Source: Treponema sp.
GTDB taxonomy: Bacteria; Spirochaetota; Spirochaetia; Treponematales; Breznakiellaceae
Length of the DNA: 8,332 bases
Direction: 5' to 3'
Assembly: GCA_031283905.1 (NCBI GenBank)
Contig: JAITAW010000144.1
Span: 1-8,332, forward strand
A program made the position numbers and the translations under genes. Positions within the stretch are counted from its first letter, which is position 1. Each line of letters opens with the position of its first letter. Shown one piece after another: positions 6,923 to 8,332 of the stretch. A model generated the notes under the pieces. That model worked only from the letters and a program-made list of their open reading frames with translations. It ran no database searches and was not told where the DNA came from.

Positions 6923-6947
6923 TCGCTCCGGTGTGTAACCGGAGCGA
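6923..6947 (+). terminator. perfect 10-bp hairpin after the GTPase gene, possible terminator
   Basis: TCGCTCCGGT and ACCGGAGCGA form a perfect 10-bp stem around the 5-base loop GTGTA, starting 15 bases after the stop codon at 6905-6907. The position suits transcription termination or mRNA 3'-end protection. No T run follows, so it is not a canonical intrinsic terminator. Confidence 0.5.
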
Positions 6948-6996
6948 CTGGTGTACTATACTGCTACACTAAAACGGTAATAGGAGCAACCAAGCT

Positions 6997-7122
6997 ATGC
7001 CTAAACCCCCCGTTTTCACCGAAATGCCCTACGAACACATCCCTGAAGGATTCCCCAATCCTGCAAAGGACTTGCTCAAAAATCTTTCGCCGGGTAAACT
7101 GCTGCAAAACATAAAAGAATAG
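6997..7122 (+). CDS. 41-residue small protein or N-terminal remnant, unknown function
   Basis: An ATG follows AGGAG (6982-6986) by 10 bases and opens a 41-codon frame ending in TAG. The product begins MPKPPVFTEMPYEHIPEGF, is proline-rich at the start and basic and helical at the end (KDLLKNLSPGKLLQNIKE), with no signal peptide or membrane segment. I do not recognise it. It may be a real small protein. It may also be the first part of a longer gene cut off where the antisense dehydrogenase scrap begins, about 15 bases after its stop. Confidence 0.4.
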   Translation: MPKPPVFTEMPYEHIPEGFPNPAKDLLKNLSPGKLLQNIKE

Positions 7123-7138
7123 GGAGCCAAAGAAAATA

Positions 7139-7250
7139 CCGCTTCGGACATTTCGGTCATGGGAATGCGCTTGATGATCCCCGCGTTGTTCACCAGAATA
7201 TCATATCCACTACCCCCGCGTCCCGCTCAATTTTTTCGGGCGTATACGAT
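7139..7250 (-). pseudogene. short-chain dehydrogenase/reductase fragment (gluconate 5-dehydrogenase / KduD-like)
   Basis: The minus strand from about 7203 down to 7139 encodes ILVNNAGIIKRIPMTEM. This is the conserved NNAG strand and following segment of classical SDR enzymes, closest in my recollection to gluconate 5-dehydrogenase / 2-deoxy-gluconate 3-dehydrogenase types. Upstream on the same strand the reading continues as YTPEKIERDAG, but one frame off. A G run (minus strand, about 7215-7219) one base short of restoring the frame explains this. No Rossmann GxxxGxG start, no catalytic YxxxK and no C-terminus are present, so only about 35 codons of a normally 250-residue enzyme survive. It is embedded in reverse orientation among plus-strand remnants. 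Confidence 0.5.
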
Positions 7251-7261
7251 GCGCTGTCCCG

Positions 7262-7689
7262 GTGGAAGCGTTCACGCAACGAACGTTTGCTTTGAAGTCC
7301 GTTCTGTTTGTTCCTTACGGGGAAAATGGCGAAGTGGAACTTGTGGCTCACTATGCCATATACAAAGCGCCGACATCAGGCAAAACTATAAGCGCTCTCA
7401 TCGTGTTGCGGGATGTGCAATCAAGACCGTGGACGCCTAATATCGGCGGCGATGCCCTCCCCGCGCCGGATGCGGATCTCAAACGCTTCTGCGAGCAGGG
7501 CGTAGCGGAATTCTTTACCGGCAGACGGCGCTGACTCAGGAGAACTGGATCGCATGGGTTGCGGAATTTGACAAACTTGGCGGACTGGAAAGAGATCAAA
7601 AAGGCGTTCAAGTTGCCAAAGATGGCAATTATTTGAAATGGCTTATTCCGCCGTACGAAGTCCGGCGGCGGAATTTCCTCTCGGAATGA
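7262..7689 (+). pseudogene. frameshifted C-terminal remnant, possibly of an extracellular solute-binding protein
   Basis: From 7262 (GTG) to the TGA at 7532-7534 the frame reads through FALKSVLFVPYGENGEVEL, then DALPAPDADLKRFCEQGVAE and FFTGRR. Shifting one base near 7527 continues it as ALTQENWIAWVAEFDKLGG, then AKDGNYLKWLIPPYEVRRRN, to a TGA at 7687-7689. The pattern 'helix, FFTG, ALTQENWIAWVAEFDKLGG' resembles the C-terminal end of family 1 sugar-type extracellular solute-binding proteins, as recalled from spirochaetes and Firmicutes. No signal peptide or N-terminal domain is present, and there is no ribosome binding site at 7262. The part before about 7400 I do not recognise. The family call is tentative, but the fragment does look like former coding sequence. 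Confidence 0.35.
7645..7674 (+). repeat. 9-bp stem hairpin near the end of the 7262-7689 remnant
   Basis: ATTCCGCCG (7645-7653) and CGGCGGAAT (7666-7674) are exact reverse complements around a 12-base loop. The stem is GC-rich and is followed by a few T bases, so it may be a terminator, or a small repeat carried within the remnant. Confidence 0.45.
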
Positions 7690-8033
7690 TTATGATTGAA
7701 TACGATTGATAAAGCAACGCCTGTTTTTGCGCACATCGCGCTGTCGGTGATGAAGCGGTATACGATGGAACAGGCAAGATGGCATTACGAGCTGGACTTG
7801 TGTTGCAAAACATATACAGTTCGGGCCTTTTTCTGAATAAGCCGGAATATAAAAGGTGAGTGAAGTCCATGCTTGACTTCATTCCGAAAACGCAACATCG
7901 GAAAGACTTGTTTGACGTAAGCTGCTGCCTCATAGCCCTCTTTTGCGTTTTTTGCGTTGCCAAGGCAGAGAGAGCGGTCTTGTCGGCAGCTTCTTGATTG
8001 CGGGGATCGTGCGGGCAATTATCTTGAAACGTC
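7690..8033. other. 344-base stretch without an intact gene; coding-like scraps
   Basis: No complete gene is supported here. On the plus strand, 7740-7859 reads AVGDEAVYDGTGKMALRAGL and on to LNKPEYKR before a TGA. This looks like former protein sequence but has no start and no recognised family. On the minus strand around 7880-8010 there is a competing reading (NAKNAKEGYEAAAYVKQVF) of similar plausibility. I cannot decide which strand was coding. A hairpin lies within (7858-7884). No tRNA, repeat array or transposase is seen. Confidence 0.45.
7858..7884 (-). terminator. hairpin, possible weak minus-strand terminator
   Basis: GAGTGAAGTC (7858-7867) pairs with GACTTCATTC (7875-7884) across a 7-base loop, with one G-U pair. 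Read on the minus strand the stem is followed by ACCTTTTAT, a short T run, so it could terminate minus-strand transcription. There is no clear gene that it would serve. Confidence 0.3.
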
Positions 8034-8225
8034 TTGTTCCGCTATGTTCACCTATTTTTCTACAAAATGCTCAATAAAGGCTATGTGGAAGATCAAGCTG
8101 AAGAAATAACATCCGGTGCGGCTCTGGCGTATAAGGGGATTATGAACGAACTAAGAGCCTCGGGGTATGTGAATTTTGTGAAGGTTCCTCGTATAATCCA
8201 CAATCTTGATAAGGACATATTGTAA
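8034..8225 (+). CDS. 63-residue C-terminal-like ORF, unknown function
   Basis: The open frame begins at a TTG with no convincing ribosome binding site and ends in TAA. The product is a compact helical sequence (FYKMLNKGYVEDQAEEITSG, then YKGIMNELRASGYVNFVKVP, and a terminal HNLDKDIL). It reads like the last domain of a longer protein, not a free-standing one. I do not recognise a family, and no upstream sequence in the same frame extends it convincingly. Its amino-acid pattern is nevertheless sensible, so it is probably genuine coding DNA whose front part has been lost. Confidence 0.35.
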   Translation: MFRYVHLFFYKMLNKGYVEDQAEEITSGAALAYKGIMNELRASGYVNFVKVPRIIHNLDKDIL

Positions 8226-8268
8226 ATATAAAGAAAGTTTTAAGACGATACTTTTAAATACTAATTTT

Positions 8269-8291
8269 GGGGGGGCGCCCCCCCCCCCCCC
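8269..8291 (+). repeat. G7-CG-C14 tract with 16-bp perfect palindrome
   Basis: Seven G, then CG, then fourteen C, with 8269-8284 an exact palindrome. It is set in AT-rich sequence downstream of the 8034-8225 ORF. It could fold as an extreme hairpin, mark a slippage-prone spot, or reflect an assembly artefact at a homopolymer. Confidence 0.7.
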
Positions 8292-8332
8292 ACCAGCGAG
8301 GAATATGTATATTAAATTGAAATATTAAAAAA

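Noticed and set aside
7643..7963. Minus-strand 106-codon frame ending in MATQKTQKRAMRQQ-type sequence
   Set aside because: It competes with other readings over the same bases, is low in family-like features and has no ribosome binding site; it is described only as part of the gene-free stretch.

Overview
This window looks like accessory or decaying chromosome from a host-associated bacterium. By eye it has about 50% GC, apart from one very AT-rich island at the left and an AT-rich right end. The best guess is a spirochaete of the Treponema group. That rests on recalled similarity of the 2801-3232 protein to an HU-like DNA-binding family common in Treponema and Bacteroidetes, so the taxonomy is moderate to low confidence.

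Left part (1-612): a small AT-rich gene for a HAD-fold phosphatase-like protein lies on the minus strand. It is bounded by a 20-bp inverted repeat (77-96 and 593-612, 18 of 20 matching) whose core is GTTATGC/GCATAAC. The composition jump and the repeats suggest a discrete inserted cassette, either integron-like or a small non-autonomous element. Next (654-2755, minus strand) is an intact two-component operon: an OmpR-type response regulator followed by a membrane sensor histidine kinase, with an ATGA start/stop overlap.

Centre (2801-6907, plus strand): a short HU-like protein, apparently missing an internal block, is followed after 10 bases by a very large dynamin-like GTPase gene. G1, G3 and G4 motifs are recognisable. 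The gene would encode about 1221 residues if repaired, but it is broken by five frame changes (near 3750, at an A10 run 4601-4610, near 5297, near 5775 and near 5940) and one in-frame TAA (6053-6055). The two-component genes next to it are intact, so general sequencing error is not the simplest explanation, although it cannot be excluded.

Right part (6908-8332): a mosaic of remnants. It holds a 10-bp perfect hairpin just after the GTPase gene, a 41-codon ORF with a ribosome binding site, and an antisense scrap of a short-chain dehydrogenase containing the NNAG motif. It also holds a frameshifted piece that may be the C-terminus of an extracellular solute-binding protein, further short coding-like scraps, a 63-codon C-terminal-like ORF, and a terminal G7-CG-C14 tract. 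No tRNA, rRNA, CRISPR array or transposase was seen.

Functionally, the only clearly working unit is the two-component system. The most interesting locus is the HU-like plus dynamin-like pair, which looks like a former accessory operon (possibly membrane remodelling or defence) caught during inactivation.
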